From Actinobacteria bacterium HGW-Actinobacteria-2 (GTDB taxonomy: Bacteria; Actinomycetota; Actinomycetes; Propionibacteriales; Propionibacteriaceae): DNA of 64,000 nt. Position numbers and translations under genes: made by a program. The notes below the pieces were generated by a model. It was given only the letters and a program-made list of their open reading frames with translations. It was not told where the DNA came from and ran no database searches. The DNA lies in NCBI GenBank assembly GCA_002841335.1, contig PHEY01000002.1, positions 402,325-466,324 on the forward strand, written 5' to 3'. Within the stretch, counting starts at the first letter, position 1. Every line of letters begins with the position of its first letter. This document shows positions 25,636 to 34,636 of this stretch, piece by piece.

Positions 25636-26339
25636 AGGCGCACAACCAGGTTCTGGCTGTCGACGAACCGGCCATGGTCACTCGCCAGCAGTTCGATCAC
25701 GCCGGCCACATCCTCTGGCTGCATGATCGTGCTGGGATCCTCGTCGGGCGCCAGCGTCCGGCGCAGCGCGGTGGCGCAGCGTCCGGGCGAGATGGTCACC
25801 ACGCGCGTTCCGTAGATCGCGAGTTCCTCCTTCATCACCTGGCTCATCGCGATCATCGCGGCCTTGGACGCCGAGTAGGTCAGCCAGCCCGAGCGTCCGT
25901 TGATGCCGGCGGTCGAGGCGATGTTCAAGATGAACTCGAACCGATTACCGGCGTGCAGCAGCCCCTGAGTGAGCACGAACGGCGCGAACAGGTTGACGTT
26001 CATGGTGCGCTCGAAGTCGTCGAAGCGAACCTCGTGGATCGGCGCCGGAGCAGTGAAGCCGGCGTTGTTGATCAGGTAGTCGATTGCCCCGGCCTCGGCG
26101 ACCAGCGTGGGCAGCAGTGCACGGATGGCATCGAGGTCGTTGAGGTCGATCTCGTGGAAGAAGAAGCGCTTTCCGTGGGGATTCTCTGCGGTCAGGTGCG
26201 CCCGGAGTTCCTCGAACTCCACCGACGGACGCGCCAACAGCACAAAGGTGTCGAGGTCGTTGGCAGCGGACCAGAACCGCTCGACGGTAGCTTGACCGAT
26301 GCCTTTAGAGGCGCCGGTCACCAGCATCGTCTTAGTCAT
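25632..26339 (-). CDS. Short-chain dehydrogenase, candidate ribulose-5-phosphate reductase
   Basis: This 235-residue Rossmann-fold SDR has TGASKGIGQ near residue 8, the NNAG motif near 90, a catalytic Ser in ILNIASTAG and YSASKAAMIA with catalytic Tyr and Lys. The ATG at 26339 overlaps the last eight bases of the TarI-like gene and follows GAGGGG, so the two are translationally coupled. In Haemophilus Bcs1/Acs1 an IspD-like cytidylyltransferase is fused to an SDR that reduces ribulose 5-phosphate, and the fusion makes CDP-ribitol. This adjacent pair looks like the unfused version, so ribulose-5-phosphate reduction to ribitol 5-phosphate is the best inference. It is not read directly from residues. 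Confidence 0.75.
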   Translation of the reverse strand: MTKTMLVTGASKGIGQATVERFWSAANDLDTFVLLARPSVEFEELRAHLTAENPHGKRFFFHEIDLNDLDAIRALLPTLVAEAGAIDYLINNAGFTAPAPIHEVRFDDFERTMNVNLFAPFVLTQGLLHAGNRFEFILNIASTAGINGRSGWLTYSASKAAMIAMSQVMKEELAIYGTRVVTISPGRCATALRRTLAPDEDPSTIMQPEDVAGVIELLASDHGRFVDSQNLVVRL

Positions 26340-27015
26340 CGGTCCCCTCAACTCCCAGAAGGTAACCCGCCAACTTCACGTCGGTCTTGGTGGTCACCTT
26401 GAAGTTGCGGTCGCTGCCGGGGATGAAATACACCTCGGCGCCGGCAACCGCACACAGCGTCGCGTCCTCGGTGAACTGCAGGTCATGCTCGCGGGCGTAC
26501 TCGTGCGCCGCTTCCAGGGTCGACAGCCGGAACTTCTGCGGCAGCTGCACGTTGCGCAGCTTGTCCCGCTCGAGGTAGCCGGTGACCCGGCGCGACTCGG
26601 GCTCGACCGGAGCCACGGTGAACGGGATCTCCAGCATGTAGGAGACGTTCTCGTGGTCGGAGGCGATCAACGCAGAGAACTCCTCGGTGGTCACCAGGGG
26701 CCGCGCGGTCTCGTGGACGATCACGTGCTCGTTGCTGCAATGCGGGAGCATCAACCGCACCGACTCGTGCCGGGAAGCGCCGCCGGGCACATACGTGATC
26801 GGGGTCGAGATGGCGTAGTCGTGGACCAGCTTCTCGATCTCGTCGCGCCACCCTTCGGGATAGTTCAGGACGATCTGGGTGACCTCAGGCAGCGGGTCTA
26901 CCGCGACCAGCGGGTAGACCATCGCAGGGATGTGGTTGACCCGAATCAGCTGTTTGGGTTGACCCGCGGCGACCCGCGTACCCAATCCGCCGTTGAGGAG
27001 GGCAAGGGTGTACAT
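26332..27015 (-). CDS. TarI/IspD-family cytidylyltransferase, candidate ribitol-5-phosphate cytidylyltransferase
   Basis: The 227-residue protein has the nucleotidyltransferase N-terminus LNGGLGTRVAAGQPKQLI, where PKQ is the diagnostic CTP-binding tripeptide of the IspD/TarI family, and a VHETARPLV segment near 110. In IspD the loop usually reads AAGxGxR; the LNGGLGTR form here is typical of TarI-type relatives outside the isoprenoid pathway. Its position directly upstream of, and overlapping, an SDR and a polyol phosphotransferase gene favours CTP plus ribitol 5-phosphate to CDP-ribitol. An IspD role in isoprenoid synthesis is less likely in this context. It lies 62 bases after the ABC transporter ATPase gene. 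Confidence 0.8.
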   Translation of the reverse strand: MYTLALLNGGLGTRVAAGQPKQLIRVNHIPAMVYPLVAVDPLPEVTQIVLNYPEGWRDEIEKLVHDYAISTPITYVPGGASRHESVRLMLPHCSNEHVIVHETARPLVTTEEFSALIASDHENVSYMLEIPFTVAPVEPESRRVTGYLERDKLRNVQLPQKFRLSTLEAAHEYAREHDLQFTEDATLCAVAGAEVYFIPGSDRNFKVTTKTDVKLAGYLLGVEGTDD

Positions 27016-27077
27016 GGGCGGCAGTCTACCCAGTTCGGCGGACCCGCTGAGACGCCGGAGCCAGGTTCACAGCGACC

Positions 27078-27830
27078 TCACACCTGGCGCGCGACGGACT
27101 CCTGATATGCGGCCACGACCTCTTGGGGATCGCCGTCCATCATCAGCTCACCCTTGTTCAGCCAGATCACTCGGTTGCAGATCTCCAAGATCGATTTCAT
27201 CGAGTGCGACACCAGGAAGACCGTGCCCGCGTTGTCGCGGATCTCGCGGATCTTGGCTTCGCTGCGACCCTGGAACCGCTTGTCGCCCACCGAGAGCGCC
27301 TCGTCGACGATCAGGATGTCGTGCTTCTGCGAAGCCGCGATGGCGAACTTCAGCCGCGCCTGCATTCCCGAGGAGTACGTGCGCATCGGCAGGTCGATGA
27401 AGTCGGTCAACTCGGCGAAGTTGACGATCTCGTCGCGCAGCTCGGCCATCTGGCTCTTGCGAAAGCCCAGCGCCAATCCGCCCAGGACGATGTTGTGGTC
27501 GCCGGACAGATCCGGCAGCAAGGCCGCACCCACACCGAGCAGGTTCGGCCGAGAGGAGGCGTACACGGCGCCCGCACTGGGCGGCGTGAGCCCGACCAGG
27601 GTGCGCATCAGGGTCGACTTCCCCGAACCGTTGGAGCCGATCACGCCGATCGATTCGTTCTCGTAGGCGACGAACGAGACGCCCTTCAGGGCGTGCACCG
27701 AACGCATCCCGCGGCGGGCACGACGCAAGCCGCGCGCGTTCGGGTTGACGGCCCTGCCACTGGCATAGACCCGGTATTCGACGTGGACATCGTCAACGAC
27801 GACAACCGGCTTGCGGTCAGTCTCGGCCAT
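27078..27830 (-). CDS. ABC transporter ATP-binding protein of a polysaccharide/teichoic acid exporter (TagH-like)
   Basis: The 250-residue ATPase has Walker A GSNGSGKST near 67-75, an unusual signature YSSGMQARL in place of LSGGQ, and Walker B ILIVDEALSVGD. The YSSGM signature and DEALSVGD are hallmarks of TagH/Wzt/KpsT exporters. There is no C-terminal carbohydrate-binding extension, unlike some Wzt proteins. It overlaps the permease gene by 14 bases and powers export of the lipid-linked polymer across the cytoplasmic membrane. Neighbours on both sides are polymer synthesis genes, which supports the teichoic acid assignment. Confidence 0.9.
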   Translation of the reverse strand: MAETDRKPVVVVDDVHVEYRVYASGRAVNPNARGLRRARRGMRSVHALKGVSFVAYENESIGVIGSNGSGKSTLMRTLVGLTPPSAGAVYASSRPNLLGVGAALLPDLSGDHNIVLGGLALGFRKSQMAELRDEIVNFAELTDFIDLPMRTYSSGMQARLKFAIAASQKHDILIVDEALSVGDKRFQGRSEAKIREIRDNAGTVFLVSHSMKSILEICNRVIWLNKGELMMDGDPQEVVAAYQESVARQV

Positions 27831-28662
27831 AGCGTTCCTCCGCGACCCAGAAGAAGGTGAAGCCGACGACCAGCGCGACCACCGCCCACAGCCCCAAGTA
27901 CAGCCAGTACATCGGGTCGTAGGACACCGTTCCGGTCAGTGACGAGCGCGCGATCACCAGGGTCTGATAGATCGGGTGCCAGTCGTACACCGCGATCACC
28001 CAGGGGTGCTCCGCGAAGATCCTGGTGACGTCGAACAGCGCACCCGAGGTGTAGAACAGCAGCCGAGAGACGAACGGGAGAATCTGGGTCAGATCACGGA
28101 AGTGGACGGTCAGCCGTGCGGTGAACAGCGCCACGCCGGTGTTGAACATCGTGTACAGCATCAGCAGCGGGATCATCATCAACCAGTTCCACGTCGGCCA
28201 ATGCCCCATGGCCAGCACGATCACCAACATCACGACCGTCGACAGCATCAGCGAGAAGACCTGCTCCACCACCACCGCCAGCGGCAGGGCGATTCGTGGG
28301 AAGGCCAGTGACTGCACCAGCGCCCGGTTGCCCGTGATCGCCTTCGCTCCCTGGATCAGGGAGTTGGAGAAGAACTCGTACAGGAAGACTCCGACGACCA
28401 CGAGAGCGGCGTAGTCCGGCGGACGGTTGCCCTGCTGAATGACGCCGAAGATGGTGCCGTAGATCGCCGCGTTCAACATCGGCTTCAGAACCAACCAGGC
28501 AGCACCCAGCCGGTTCTCCTGATTCTGGGCGGCCATCTTGAAGGAGGCCATCGAAAGGATGAAGTCGCGGCGCTCCCAGGTCTGCTTGAGGTAGGAGAAC
28601 AGCCCGGGCCTGGCACCGACCCGGTGCAGCCCGTACTGCTCGGCCAAAGCGGTCTGACTCAT
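27817..28662 (-). CDS. ABC-2 type permease of a polysaccharide/teichoic acid exporter (TagG-like)
   Basis: The 281-residue integral membrane protein has six predicted helices and the ABC-2 exporter architecture seen in TagG/Wzm. An amphipathic N-terminal segment (RRDFILSMASFKMAAQNQENRLG) is followed by LVLKPMLNAAIYGTIFGV, and the C-terminal loop NPIYQ-like motif is seen as WHPIYQTLVIAR. It forms the channel for the TagH-like ATPase encoded downstream, whose start overlaps its end. The upstream gap to pgi is 93 bases and probably contains the promoter of the export and polymer genes, since pgi lies on the same strand. Confidence 0.9.
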   Translation of the reverse strand: MSQTALAEQYGLHRVGARPGLFSYLKQTWERRDFILSMASFKMAAQNQENRLGAAWLVLKPMLNAAIYGTIFGVIQQGNRPPDYAALVVVGVFLYEFFSNSLIQGAKAITGNRALVQSLAFPRIALPLAVVVEQVFSLMLSTVVMLVIVLAMGHWPTWNWLMMIPLLMLYTMFNTGVALFTARLTVHFRDLTQILPFVSRLLFYTSGALFDVTRIFAEHPWVIAVYDWHPIYQTLVIARSSLTGTVSYDPMYWLYLGLWAVVALVVGFTFFWVAEERYGRD

Positions 28663-28755
28663 CCTGGCCAGGACTCCAATCCGCGATCCGTAGTGCCGAC
28701 GATGATGTGCGGCGCCCGTGCGAGCTTAGTGCACAGCCTCACTGAGCGCCGAAAC

Positions 28756-30432
28756 TCACCCCCGGGCACGATGCCGAGCGTAGTAGCTGACCAGGCTCTG
28801 CGTGGAGAGATCCTGGCGAGCCAGGGCGTCGGCGTCCCCAGCGACGGCCGGGGCGATCTGCAACGCAAGTTGCTTGCCGAGTTCCACCCCCCACTGGTCG
28901 AAGCTGTTGATCCCCCACACGACACCCTGAGTGAAGGTGATGTGTTCGTAGAGCGCGATCAGCTGCCCGACCACGCTGGGACTGAGTTCGGGCGCCATGA
29001 TCGAGGTGGTCGGCCGGTTCCCGCTGAACACCCGCGCCGGGACGATCGCCTCTGCGGTGCCCTCGGCACGCACTTCGGCTTCGGTCTTGCCGAACGCCAG
29101 CGCCTTGGTCTGCGCGAAGAAGTTCGCCAGGAACAACTCGTGGACGTCGATTCCGCGGTCATTCAGCGGGTGGGCCGGGTTCGCCACAGCGATGAAATCG
29201 GCGGGAATCAGCTGGGTGCCCTGATGGATCAGCTGGTAGAAGGCATGCTGCCCGTTGGTTCCCGGCTCGCCCCAGAACACCTCACCGGTGGCGGTGGTGA
29301 CGGCCGCGCCGTCGCTGCGCACCCCCTTGCCGTTGGACTCCATGGTCAGCTGCTGCAGGTAGGCGGCGAATCGGTGCAGGTACTGCGCGTAGGGCAGCAC
29401 GGCGTGGCTGGTGGCCCCCAGGAAGTTCACGTACCAGACGTTCAGCAGGCCCATCAGCGCCGGCACATTGCGCTCCAGTGGAGCGGTGCGGAAATGCTCG
29501 TCGATGGCGTGGAAGCCGGCCAGGAAGTCGGCGAAGTTGGCCGGACCGATCGCGACCGCCACCGCGGTGCCGACGGCTGAATCCACCGAGTAGCGGCCAC
29601 CGACCCAATCCCAGAACCCAAAGGCGTTCGCCGGATCGATGCCGAACTCGGCCACCTTGTCCAAAGCCGTGGACACCGCGACGAAGTGCTTGGCCACCGC
29701 GGCTCGATCGGACTGCTCACTGCCATCGGTCACTCCCGCGGCCCGCAGACCCTCCAACAGCCACTGCCGCGCCAGCCGGGCGTTGGTCAGGGTCTCCAAG
29801 GTGGTGAAGGTCTTGGAGGCGATGATGAACAGCGTGGTCTCGGGGTCGAGGTCGGCGGTCTTGGAAGCGATGTCGGTCGGGTCGATGTTGGACACGAAGC
29901 GGCAACTCAGCCCGGGCTGGACGTACGGCTGCAGCGCTTCGTACACCATCACCGGCCCGAGGTCCGAGCCGCCGATGCCGATGTTGACCACGGTACGGAT
30001 CGGCTTGCCGCTGGCACCGGTCCAGGCGCCGGAGCGGACCGACTCGGCGAAGGCGTAGACCTGGTCGAGCACCTGATGCACCTGGGCCACCACGTCCACA
30101 CCGTCGACGACCAGCGAATCGCCCCGCGGTCGGCGCAAGGCGGTGTGCAGCACGGATCGGTGTTCGGTCACGTTGATCTGCTCACCGGCGAACATCTCGT
30201 CCCGGCGTTGAGTCAGCCCGACTTGTTCGGCCAAGGCCACCAGGGCGTCACGCACCTCGTCGGTGATCAGGTTCTTCGACAAGTCGACGTGAAGATCGGC
30301 TGCCGAACAGGTGAACCGTTCGACCCGGCTCGGGTCGTCGGCGAACCAGGAACGCAGATCGGGAGAGAAGTCGGCAGCCAACGCGGTAAGCGTGGACCAA
30401 GCGGCGGTGCTGGTGGGATCAACCGGTGTCAT
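28756..30432 (-). CDS. pgi: Glucose-6-phosphate isomerase
   Basis: PGI interconverts glucose 6-phosphate and fructose 6-phosphate in glycolysis and gluconeogenesis. The 558-residue protein has the family landmarks: [14 protein letters not shown] near 155, [17 protein letters not shown] near 210, [15 protein letters not shown] near 275, and near the C-terminus [13 protein letters not shown] with the catalytic Lys. Length is that of the long bacterial/eukaryotic-type PGI. It is embedded between two teichoic acid genes on the same strand, with gaps of 76 and 93 bases, so it could be co-expressed with them. Together with polyphosphate glucokinase and the tandem phosphofructokinase it completes upper glycolysis in this window. 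Confidence 0.96.
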   Translation of the reverse strand: MTPVDPTSTAAWSTLTALAADFSPDLRSWFADDPSRVERFTCSAADLHVDLSKNLITDEVRDALVALAEQVGLTQRRDEMFAGEQINVTEHRSVLHTALRRPRGDSLVVDGVDVVAQVHQVLDQVYAFAESVRSGAWTGASGKPIRTVVNIGIGGSDLGPVMVYEALQPYVQPGLSCRFVSNIDPTDIASKTADLDPETTLFIIASKTFTTLETLTNARLARQWLLEGLRAAGVTDGSEQSDRAAVAKHFVAVSTALDKVAEFGIDPANAFGFWDWVGGRYSVDSAVGTAVAVAIGPANFADFLAGFHAIDEHFRTAPLERNVPALMGLLNVWYVNFLGATSHAVLPYAQYLHRFAAYLQQLTMESNGKGVRSDGAAVTTATGEVFWGEPGTNGQHAFYQLIHQGTQLIPADFIAVANPAHPLNDRGIDVHELFLANFFAQTKALAFGKTEAEVRAEGTAEAIVPARVFSGNRPTTSIMAPELSPSVVGQLIALYEHITFTQGVVWGINSFDQWGVELGKQLALQIAPAVAGDADALARQDLSTQSLVSYYARHRARG

Positions 30433-30508
30433 GCAAACAGCCTAACCAGCCACCCGGCCGGCAACAGCCCGTCCACCAGTTGGTGGCCGCGGTGCGATGA
30501 AGATCTGA

Positions 30509-32329
30509 TCAGTCCTGGGTGACCCGGGTGACGTGGGCCTGGAAGGCCGCCTGCGGACCGTCCGGGGTGTCCCCGAGCACATGCTTCTTCATCTCCAGGC
30601 GCGCCGGCTTCAACCGGTCCGGCCCCAAGGCCTCAGCCATCGCCTCGTCCAACCCCGTCAGATCGGGCGAGATCAGGTAGGAGCTGGCCTGGGACGGGAA
30701 CGTGGCCACGAACTCCTCTGCCGACAGCCCCCGCGGGTTGCAGGTGATGATCGGCCGAGCGGTGTAGAGAAAGTCCGTGGCGACGCTGGAGATGTCGGAG
30801 ATCAACACGTCGGCATTGCTGAGGCAGTCGGTCAGCGACAGGTTCTCATCAGCGGTGACCAGGTGGCCCTTGCCCGCACGCCGCAGGATCGTGGAGATCT
30901 CGGTGATCGCGGTCAGCATCGAGGGCCGCGAGATCCCGCTGGCCGGATGCGGCCGGAACCAGACCCGGACGTCGGGGTAGTCACGCAACAGCCGACGGAC
31001 CAGCCGCACGCCCATCCGATCCAGCGAGGAGTAGGACGTCTGGTCGTAGTAGCCCTCGAAGGTCGGGGCATAGAGCACGATCGGGTGTTCGTGGTCGGTC
31101 GGCCCGATCGGCAGCTCAGCCACCTGGGGACGTCCGATCACCGCGAATCGCTCGGGCGGCATGTCGATGCCGGCCGCCGGATAGCGGTCCATGGCTGCTT
31201 GTCCGGCCACCCACACCTCGTCAACGCCACGGGCCAGGTTGTTGGCGCTGGTGGCCTTGTCGGAATCGCCATGCAGGAGCATCACGTGCTTGAGTCTCGG
31301 GTCACGCTGCAGTTGGCCATTACGTTCACCGAAGGCCAGGTAGAAGGCGACCTTGATACTCGGCAGGATCAGCCGCTCCACGTCCCGCGGAGTGGGGGCG
31401 TACACGACCGGATGGCGGGTCTGCTCGAGCCCGGCTAGTTGGCTGGCTTCGCGCACCAGCAGGAGGCCGTTCTCCGTCAGCGCGTTCAGCGCCGACAGCC
31501 ACTGGTTGGCGATGTACTTCGACTGCCCGGCACCCAAGGAGATGTAGACCAGGAACGACGGCGCCAGCTCGGTCAGCTTCTCGATCACCGGACGGCCCAT
31601 CTTGGCCACGTCCCGGCGCGCGGCGTAGGCCTGCCACGCCGTCCAGCCCGCGTACAGCAGAGCGGTCTCGGCCATGGCCATTCCGACCGTGACTCCCAAC
31701 AGGGAGTCGTTGGTCTGGGCTGGGGCGAACTCGGCGATCGCGCCGTCGACCAGTGCGACCAGCTCGATCAGGAAGAACACCACCGGCGTCCCGGCGCCAC
31801 GGGCGTAGATACGCAGATGGCGGAGCGTAGCCGACGGCTGCCGGACGCTCGCGGGGTAGAACACCAGCACCGGCGCGGTCCGTGACGTCCAGGTGGCCAG
31901 AATCGGCTGCATCACCCAGGCCAATTGGACGGCCAGGACCACCGTCACGTAAGTCATCGCGGCAGTGGCGGAGTTGGCCAGGGCGCCACCGAAGATCGCC
32001 GCGGCAGCCAGCAGGCTGCGCAACAGCGCGCGCAGCTGGGGACGTAGCCCCACCAGATCCATCAGGCGGGACGCGGGCGGATCGGCTCGCGTGGACAGCC
32101 ACTCCACCAGGCCCGACACCGTCCAGGCGCCCAGCGCAATCCACGGCAAATGGGCCCAGGCGGCGATGAACAACACCAGCATGCTGAGGGTGAAAACAGT
32201 CAGGTTGGCGCGTCCGCACCACCGGGCCAGGCCCAGGGGGACACGTCCCGGCCATGCGGCACGGGCGAGTTCCTCCCACTCGGGCACGGGTGCCCTGCCG
32301 ACGTTCTCAATGGATTTGCCCCGACTCAC
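30509..32329 (-). CDS. CDP-glycerol glycerophosphotransferase family protein with N-terminal membrane region
   Basis: The 606-residue protein is a second member of the TagB/TagF/TarL family. About six hydrophobic segments fill residues 40-230, then the transferase domain shows LLHGDSDKATSAN near 345, GRPQVAEL near 395, RPHPASG near 450 and DISSVATDFLYTARPI near 505. The soluble part aligns in motif order with the 23974-25635 gene, so the two are distant paralogs, perhaps one primase and one polymerase. The GTG at 32329 has only a weak ribosome binding site, so the start is uncertain. It precedes pgi by 76 bases on the same strand. Confidence 0.85.
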   Translation of the reverse strand: MSRGKSIENVGRAPVPEWEELARAAWPGRVPLGLARWCGRANLTVFTLSMLVLFIAAWAHLPWIALGAWTVSGLVEWLSTRADPPASRLMDLVGLRPQLRALLRSLLAAAAIFGGALANSATAAMTYVTVVLAVQLAWVMQPILATWTSRTAPVLVFYPASVRQPSATLRHLRIYARGAGTPVVFFLIELVALVDGAIAEFAPAQTNDSLLGVTVGMAMAETALLYAGWTAWQAYAARRDVAKMGRPVIEKLTELAPSFLVYISLGAGQSKYIANQWLSALNALTENGLLLVREASQLAGLEQTRHPVVYAPTPRDVERLILPSIKVAFYLAFGERNGQLQRDPRLKHVMLLHGDSDKATSANNLARGVDEVWVAGQAAMDRYPAAGIDMPPERFAVIGRPQVAELPIGPTDHEHPIVLYAPTFEGYYDQTSYSSLDRMGVRLVRRLLRDYPDVRVWFRPHPASGISRPSMLTAITEISTILRRAGKGHLVTADENLSLTDCLSNADVLISDISSVATDFLYTARPIITCNPRGLSAEEFVATFPSQASSYLISPDLTGLDEAMAEALGPDRLKPARLEMKKHVLGDTPDGPQAAFQAHVTRVTQD

Positions 32330-32383
32330 GCCGGTAGCCTAACCGCCCCCGGGCGGACCGGAATCATCGGCGCTGGTGATTGC

Positions 32384-33304
32384 TCACGGAGCAGAGGTCG
32401 CGACCGCCACATGAACGTGGTTGAAGTGGTTGGCGGTGACCGACCCGCGATCAGCCATCTTCTTCCACCGACCGCTGCTGGGCGTCCAGATCTTCTGCTC
32501 GAAGATGATGTGGTCGATCTTGAACTCAGCGCGATGGGCGATCAGGTACTTGGTGATCCGCCAGCCCAGAGCACTCTCGTCGCCCGGAGTCAGCATCAGA
32601 TCCAGCGCGCGGCCGTTCTTGTGGAAGGAACGACCGCCGGCCCGCCAGCCACCGACCGAGTTGAGATCGGGGAACAACGGGCAGACCGAGCGGTAGATGA
32701 AGATCGTGGTCTTGCGCAGCTTGTTCTCCACCTGAGAACCGCGGGAGCAGGGCGCCATGCTGGTGCCGTCGGGAACGGCCGCCTCCGCAGAGTCGCTGAG
32801 CTCGTCGGCGAGCACCCAGCCGAAGCCGTCCTCGAACACGATCTTGCGATAGTCGCCCTCGATGTCGGAGGTCGCCTCCACCTGCGAGGCCGCAGAGACC
32901 CGGCCCAGCAGCTCGGCGTCCTTCGCCGGTTCGGAACGGACGTTCAGCGAACCCTCGGTGTACTGACGGCTGACGGCCAGAGCGGTGGCGTGGGCGGTCT
33001 TGGTGGTGAGCTTTGTCGGCTTGACCAGGACGAGTTCTTCGGCGATCAGCTGCTGACTGGGTACCGGCGCAGCGGCCGCCAGCGGGACACCCACGGCAGA
33101 GGCAGCGCCACCAGTGGCGCCGATCAATACCGCAGCCGCGGTGGCCGCGACGGTGATCGCAGCGGCGAGTCCGCCACCGCGATGAAAGAGCTTGTCGACA
33201 AGGGAGGTTGCAGCACGGCGGGGGTTGATTTCCGCCACCTGGTCGGTGTCCTCGGCAGCGGGGTCGTCGACAATGTCGGCAATCCGGCGCGGCTGATACG
33301 ACAT
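32384..33304 (-). CDS. Membrane-anchored SH3b protein with M15-like (ARB_07466-type) domain
   Basis: The 306-residue protein has a cytoplasmic N-terminus of about 45 residues and one membrane helix (about 48-75). A bacterial SH3 domain covers about 110-165 (GSLNVRSEPAKDAELLG). The C-terminal domain of about 100 residues contains FHKNGRALDLML and NHFNHVHVAV. The His, Asp and His of these motifs match the zinc ligands of M15-like/ARB_07466 domains found in cell-wall peptidases. It is probably an envelope protein that binds and may cut peptidoglycan peptides. The ATG at 33304 has AGGAAG upstream. It lies 54 bases upstream of the teichoic acid transferase gene. Confidence 0.75.
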   Translation of the reverse strand: MSYQPRRIADIVDDPAAEDTDQVAEINPRRAATSLVDKLFHRGGGLAAAITVAATAAAVLIGATGGAASAVGVPLAAAAPVPSQQLIAEELVLVKPTKLTTKTAHATALAVSRQYTEGSLNVRSEPAKDAELLGRVSAASQVEATSDIEGDYRKIVFEDGFGWVLADELSDSAEAAVPDGTSMAPCSRGSQVENKLRKTTIFIYRSVCPLFPDLNSVGGWRAGGRSFHKNGRALDLMLTPGDESALGWRITKYLIAHRAEFKIDHIIFEQKIWTPSSGRWKKMADRGSVTANHFNHVHVAVATSAP

Positions 33305-33440
33305 GGGCTACTTCCTGCAGACAACCTGAGTAGATTCTCAGACTAACTTAAGGATTCGGTCCCCGGCAAGCCCCCCGTCCTCCTGTCGGACACGGGGACG
33401 CCGCAATCCTCCCCGCGACGCGAGGCCAACCGGTGCCGGT

Positions 33441-34046
33441 CTAATCGCTCAGTCGCCAGCTCTGGATCTCGCCTCGTAGCTCGTCAAGGAACAGGTCCAC
33501 AGCGAGCTGATCAGCAAAGATTCCCTCAGGCCACACGCCCACCGCACCGGACTCCAACCAGGCCGAGGCGCGGGATCGAGTCAGCCGCCCGGTGGCGATC
33601 AGCGGCGGGTTGCCCAACACCCCAGGAAGGGTCTTGGCGTACTCGGCAGTGAATGCCTCCGCCGGGAACACCTGCACCGCCGCGGCGCCCGCGTCCAGCC
33701 CCGTCCGGAGCTCCGTCGGAGTCAGTCCGGCCAGGATCAGCGGGAAATCGGGCACAGCCTTGACCAGTCGCGGAGCTAGCAGGTTGCTTGCCGCGAACAC
33801 CGCCCCGGCCGCCGCCGCCCGACGGACGTCCGCGGGCTGGGTCACGCCGGATACCGCGATCCGCGCCCGTCGCCCGAACGCGGCACGCAGGGCGGGAAGG
33901 TCACCCACTCGGTCGATCGGTAGCGCCCAGGTGGTGAAGCCCTCCTGACACAGGATCTCGCAGGCCGGCAGCAACTCCTCGACCGTGTACCCCGGCAGAT
34001 TCACGATCACCCGGTGTTCACCCAACGCGGGAAGTTCGACAGCCAC
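33441..34046 (-). CDS. KDPG-aldolase-like protein lacking the catalytic lysine
   Basis: The 201-residue protein follows the class I KDPG/KHG aldolase fold (EELLPACEILCQEGFTTWALP, AGAVFAASNLLAPRLVKA, then VQVFPAEAF). In true aldolases the last motif reads LKFFPA and its Lys forms the Schiff base; here it is Gln125. The Glu of the early EVT/EIT motif is also missing (WALP). The enzyme is therefore probably not a functional KDPG aldolase, although the phosphate-binding end of the barrel appears intact. GTG 34046 with AGGAT upstream is preferred to the in-frame TTG at 34064. No Entner-Doudoroff genes are nearby. Role unknown. Confidence 0.7.
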   Translation of the reverse strand: MAVELPALGEHRVIVNLPGYTVEELLPACEILCQEGFTTWALPIDRVGDLPALRAAFGRRARIAVSGVTQPADVRRAAAAGAVFAASNLLAPRLVKAVPDFPLILAGLTPTELRTGLDAGAAAVQVFPAEAFTAEYAKTLPGVLGNPPLIATGRLTRSRASAWLESGAVGVWPEGIFADQLAVDLFLDELRGEIQSWRLSD

Positions 34047-34161
34047 GCCGCCATCCTGCCGCAAGAACTACTGCGGGCGGGCGTCGAACTACCGACTTTC
34101 CGCTGGTGACACCGACCCGAGGGGGTGATTAGCTGTGAAGCGACTGATCGGAGGATTTCTC

Positions 34162-34629
34162 ATGGATCTGAGCAGCACCAGCATCACCCCAGGCAGCTAC
34201 ATCGCGATGACGCATGCCGAGCCTGGCGTGGGCGGACAGAACATCAGCCCAGAACTCAGCTGGACGCCGGGGCCGGAGGGCACCGCCAGCTACACGATCA
34301 CCTGCTTCGACCCCGATGCCCCGACCGGCAGCGGCTGGTGGCACTGGGTGGTCACCGACATCCCGGCGGAGGTGACCAGCCTCGCCGAGGGCGCCGACCT
34401 GCCCGACGGTGCGCGCTCCTGGACCAATGACTACGGCTACTCCGGCTGGGGTGGACCCTGGCCGCCGCCCGGGCCGGCACATCACTACGAGTTCCGGGTG
34501 TTCGCCGTCGGCGTCCCCCGGCTCGACGTCCCCGATGACGCGAGCTGCGCCTCAGCCCGCTTGACGTTGAGCTTCAACACCCTGGCCGAGGCCGGCTTCA
34601 CCGCATTGTTCGCCAACCCGGCCAGTTGA
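34162..34629 (+). CDS. YbhB/YbcL (PEBP/Raf kinase inhibitor-like) family protein
   Basis: The 155-residue protein is a bacterial phosphatidylethanolamine-binding-protein homolog. Motifs are ISPELSW, FDPDAPTGSGWWHWVVTDIP with the ligand-pocket Asp-Pro-Asp, GYSGWGGPWPPPGPAHHYEFRVFAV and a C-terminal hydrophobic strand. There is no signal peptide, so it is cytoplasmic. The ATG at 34162 follows GGAGG by 7 bases; the GTG at 34135 is in frame but lacks a site. It lies 7 bases before the DUF4031-HD gene and is probably co-transcribed with it. The physiological ligand of bacterial YbhB proteins is not established. Confidence 0.88.
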   Translation: MDLSSTSITPGSYIAMTHAEPGVGGQNISPELSWTPGPEGTASYTITCFDPDAPTGSGWWHWVVTDIPAEVTSLAEGADLPDGARSWTNDYGYSGWGGPWPPPGPAHHYEFRVFAVGVPRLDVPDDASCASARLTLSFNTLAEAGFTALFANPAS

Positions 34630-34636
34630 GCCGGCG

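Noticed and set aside
30509..32329. Assigning the transferase as TagF or TarL specifically
   Set aside because: Motifs identify the family only; primase and polymerase cannot be told apart by eye.
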